From Hyphomicrobiales bacterium (GTDB taxonomy: Bacteria > Pseudomonadota > Alphaproteobacteria > Rhizobiales > Rhizobiaceae): a stretch of 64,000 nucleotides of DNA. A program made the translations under genes and the position numbers. The DNA lies in NCBI GenBank assembly GCA_900472675.1, contig UCJA01000006.1, forward strand, positions 284,818 to 348,817, given 5' to 3'. Position 1 is the stretch's first letter. Every line of letters begins with the position of its first letter. This document shows positions 61,848 to 64,000 of this stretch, piece by piece. The notes below the pieces were generated by a model. That model saw only the letters and a program-made list of their open reading frames with translations, ran no database searches and had not been told where the DNA came from.

Positions 61848-63044
61848 TCAGGCGGTTTTTTTCAGATCGTTGGCGACGAGCTTTTCGGCCGCCTTCTCGA
61901 TGCGGCGCAGGCCCTCGCGGGCTTCCTCCGCAGTGACGGTAAGCGGCGGCAACAGGCGCACGACGTTATCGCCTGCCGGCACGGCCAGCATGTGTTCCGA
62001 GCGCATGGCGCCAACCAGTTCGCCGGCCGGAACCCGGGCCTTGATGCCGAGGATAAGGCCCTCGCCGCGGATCTCCTCGATGACGCCGGGGAAACGATCC
62101 TTCAGGCCGGCAAGACCCTGCCGGAAGACGAGCGCCACATCCCTGACGTTCTCCAAGAAGGCTTCGTCCAGCATGACGTCGAGAACCGCATTGCCGACGG
62201 CCATGGCCAGCGGATTGCCGCCATAGGTGGTGCCATGGGTGCCGGCGGTCATGCCCGATGCGGCTTCCGCGGTCGCCAGACATGCGCCGAGCGGAAAGCC
62301 GCCGCCGATCCCCTTGGCAAGCGCCATGATATCGGGGGCAACGCCCGTCCATTCGTAAGCAAAGAGCTTGCCGGTGCGTCCGACACCGCACTGGACCTCG
62401 TCGAAGATCAGCAGGATGCCCTCGTCTTCGCAGATCTGGCGCAGTGCCTGCAGGAATTCCTTCGGTACCGGGCGGATGCCGCCCTCACCCTGGATGGGTT
62501 CGATCAGGATTGCGGCAGTGTTGTCGCCGACGGCAGCCTTCAGGGCCTCGAGATCGCAGAACGGCACCTGGTCGAAACCTTCAACCTTGGGGCCGAAGCC
62601 TTCCAGGTATTTGGCCTGTCCACCGGCGGCGATGGTGGCCAGGGTGCGGCCGTGGAAGGCGCCTTCAAAGGTGATGATGTGGAAGCGCTCCGGGTGACCC
62701 TTCACATACTGATAGCGGCGAGCGGTCTTGATCGCGCACTCCAGGGCCTCCGCCCCGGAGTTGGTGAAGAAGACCTTGTCGGCAAAGGAATTGTCCACGA
62801 GGCGGCGCGACAGCCTCTCCTGGCCCGGCACTTCGTAGAGATTGGATGTATGCCAGACCTTTTCAGCCTGGGCCTTCAGCGCCTCGACCAGATGCGGATG
62901 CGCATGCCCCAGCGAATTGACGGCGATGCCGGCTGCGAAATCGAGATATCGCTCCCCGTTTTCCGTCACGAGCCAGACACCCTCGCCGCGCTCGAAACGC
63001 AGGGGGGTACGAGCAAAAGTGTCGAAAAGCGCGGCTTCGGCCAT
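61848..63044 (-). CDS. argD: Acetylornithine aminotransferase
   Basis: A 398-residue class III PLP aminotransferase: [62 protein letters not shown] and [15 protein letters not shown] with the PLP Lys. It makes N-acetylornithine. Start 63044 follows AGGAG; frame is open to 63218. A promoter and a hairpin with T-run lie in its leader. Confidence 0.93.
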   Translation of the reverse strand: MAEAALFDTFARTPLRFERGEGVWLVTENGERYLDFAAGIAVNSLGHAHPHLVEALKAQAEKVWHTSNLYEVPGQERLSRRLVDNSFADKVFFTNSGAEALECAIKTARRYQYVKGHPERFHIITFEGAFHGRTLATIAAGGQAKYLEGFGPKVEGFDQVPFCDLEALKAAVGDNTAAILIEPIQGEGGIRPVPKEFLQALRQICEDEGILLIFDEVQCGVGRTGKLFAYEWTGVAPDIMALAKGIGGGFPLGACLATAEAASGMTAGTHGTTYGGNPLAMAVGNAVLDVMLDEAFLENVRDVALVFRQGLAGLKDRFPGVIEEIRGEGLILGIKARVPAGELVGAMRSEHMLAVPAGDNVVRLLPPLTVTAEEAREGLRRIEKAAEKLVANDLKKTA

Positions 63045-63084
63045 GGCGACATCACTCCTAAAGGCGGCGGGCAAGGGCTGCCCG

Positions 63085-63114
63085 AAAAAATCAAAATGCC
63101 GCCCACTGGGCGGC
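63085..63114 (-). terminator. Terminator-like hairpin at 5' end of argD leader
   Basis: On the minus strand GCCGCCC and GGGCGGC (plus 63098-63114) form a 7-base stem with a 3-base loop, then a T-rich tail (plus 63085-63097). It begins about where transcription from the predicted promoter would start. A second hairpin, cgggca/tgcccg, lies at 63067-63083. Confidence 0.65.
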
Positions 63115-63120
63115 GCCGGC

Positions 63121-63149
63121 ACTATCGGCATTTGAAGGGGACGTGTCAA
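63121..63149 (-). promoter_or_regulatory. Predicted argD promoter
   Basis: Minus-strand TTGACA (plus 63144-63149), a 17-base spacer and GATAGT (plus 63121-63126) give a good sigma-70-type promoter. Confidence 0.7.
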
Positions 63150-63222
63150 CAAACTGCCGCGTTTCCTGCGGTTTTCCGCGCATTTTGAGGGCAATGAAAG
63201 CGCTTTTGAATGTGACAAAAAT

Positions 63223-63414
63223 GACTCGCTTTATGAGCAAGTTGGGGAAAACCGGGAAATCGATTCGATGCGATTCCGGCGACTCTTGCCACGGAGTCAG
63301 CCGCCCTCTAGGTTAACTTTCAATTACTAGAACGCATGCGGCGGAACTAGTCACCTAAATCATAGATGTAGTGGTTGCTGCGACTTAACCCTCGCAGCAA
63401 GGGTAGACGGATTC
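63223..63414. promoter_or_regulatory. Cluster of GANTC methylation sites upstream of gcrA
   Basis: GANTC sites lie at 63223, 63262, 63272, 63281, 63294 and 63410. GANTC is the CcrM methylation target and is read by GcrA. Five in 76 bases, where one per 256 is expected, and placed before gcrA, suggests methylation-linked control. Confidence 0.65.
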
Positions 63415-63449
63415 TGCATGCCTGCAACGTTCAAAGGCGGAGAACGGGC

Positions 63450-63998
63450 ATGAATTGGACAGACGAGCGGGTCGAAAAGCTGAAGCGCTTGTGGGCCGAA
63501 GGCCTTAGCGCGAGCCAGATTGCTGCACAGCTGGGTGGGGTCAGCCGAAACGCCGTTATCGGCAAGGTGCACCGGCTGAACCTGCCTGGACGCGCCAAGG
63601 CCGGCGGCGTTGCCGCAGCGAGCCGTGCGCCTGCAAAGCGTCCGACCACTGCTCCGCGCCCCGCCACCTTCGCCGCGCGCGCTGCTTCGACCGTTCGCCC
63701 GGCAACCCGCACCATGGGTGCGACCGCTCTTCAGGACGAGATGGAGCCCGAGGCCGAGACGGCCCGCCAGATCGTCGTCGCTCCCCGGAGCAACGTGGTT
63801 GTGCCGATTTCCAAGCAGCTCTCCCTGACGGATCTGACCGAGCGCACCTGCAAGTGGCCGGTCGGCGATCCGCTGAAGGACGACTTCCACTTCTGCGGCT
63901 GTGAATCGCCGGATGCGTCGCCTTATTGCGCCTATCATGCAAAGCTTGCCTACCAGCCGGTCCACGACCGTCGCCGGGCTGCGGCTGCCAGGGCCTGA
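63450..63998 (+). CDS. gcrA: Cell cycle regulator GcrA
   Basis: A 182-residue protein starting MNWTDERVEKLKRLW and then AEGLSASQIAAQLG, VSRNAVIGKVHRL: the N-terminal HTH that reads methylated GANTC promoters. The C-terminal part (TCKWPVGDPLKDDFHFCG, DASPYCAYHAKLAYQ) binds the sigma-70 domain. It works with CcrM in alphaproteobacterial cell-cycle control. GGCGGAG precedes ATG 63450. Divergent from argD. Confidence 0.96.
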   Translation: MNWTDERVEKLKRLWAEGLSASQIAAQLGGVSRNAVIGKVHRLNLPGRAKAGGVAAASRAPAKRPTTAPRPATFAARAASTVRPATRTMGATALQDEMEPEAETARQIVVAPRSNVVVPISKQLSLTDLTERTCKWPVGDPLKDDFHFCGCESPDASPYCAYHAKLAYQPVHDRRRAAAARA

Positions 63999-64000
63999 GG

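Noticed and set aside
61518..63188. 556-codon plus-strand frame
   Set aside because: Antisense to argF and argD.

Overview
The window looks like a chromosomal segment of an alphaproteobacterium of the order Rhizobiales (Rhizobiaceae-like). The evidence is a GcrA gene with clustered GANTC (CcrM) sites in front of it, the argD-argF-hslO order, a SAM-II riboswitch ahead of metZ, a long-form dCTP deaminase, and high-GC codon use in the flanks. No species can be named from the sequence alone.

Layout. (1) 1-5.48 kb is the end of a first integrated element, all on the minus strand: a P4-type integrase, an unknown protein, an AlpA-like regulator, a putative HUH replication protein, and a DUF927-type ATPase that runs off the left edge. 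It abuts the truncated C-terminus of a family 2 glycosyltransferase gene. (2) 5.5-9.17 kb is host DNA with a GGDEF-EAL protein and a BON protein. (3) 9.17-55.05 kb appears to be one prophage integrated in a tRNA-Gly(CCC) gene. The intact tRNA lies at 55.0 kb next to the phage integrase, and a decayed copy of the tRNA 3' half lies at 9.17-9.22 kb. (4) 55.1-64 kb is host core genome: dcd, metZ, apaG, an MFS gene, hslO, argF, argD and gcrA.

Inside the prophage, a CI-like S24 repressor (50.4-51.07 kb) is flanked by two nearly identical promoter/operator units that point outwards. Five TGGG-N6-CCCA sites are the likely operators. The rightward unit drives small early genes and the integrase. The leftward unit drives a Cro-like gene, regulators, an adenine methyltransferase-like protein, a replication-type wHTH protein and a phage NusG-like protein. 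Then come an HNH nuclease, terminase, portal, ClpP-type protease, HK97 capsid, connectors, tail tube, a tail chaperone pair with a -1 slippery site, tape measure, tail tip, an SGNH-esterase fibre, endolysin and a spanin-like pair.

The unusual part is cargo at 9.4-21.3 and 24.1-26.4 kb: a KpsM-like permease, a KpsC-like transferase, two hexapeptide acyltransferases, a methyltransferase, a GT29-like transferase, a TPR-TagF-GT4 fusion, a second TagF-like protein and a TagD cytidylyltransferase. Together these suggest a phage-borne set for a glycerol-phosphate (teichoic-acid-like) surface polymer. A plausible role is lysogenic conversion of the phage receptor, which is inference. The cargo genes alternate in strand, look AT-richer than the flanks, and surround a broken IS256-family transposase.
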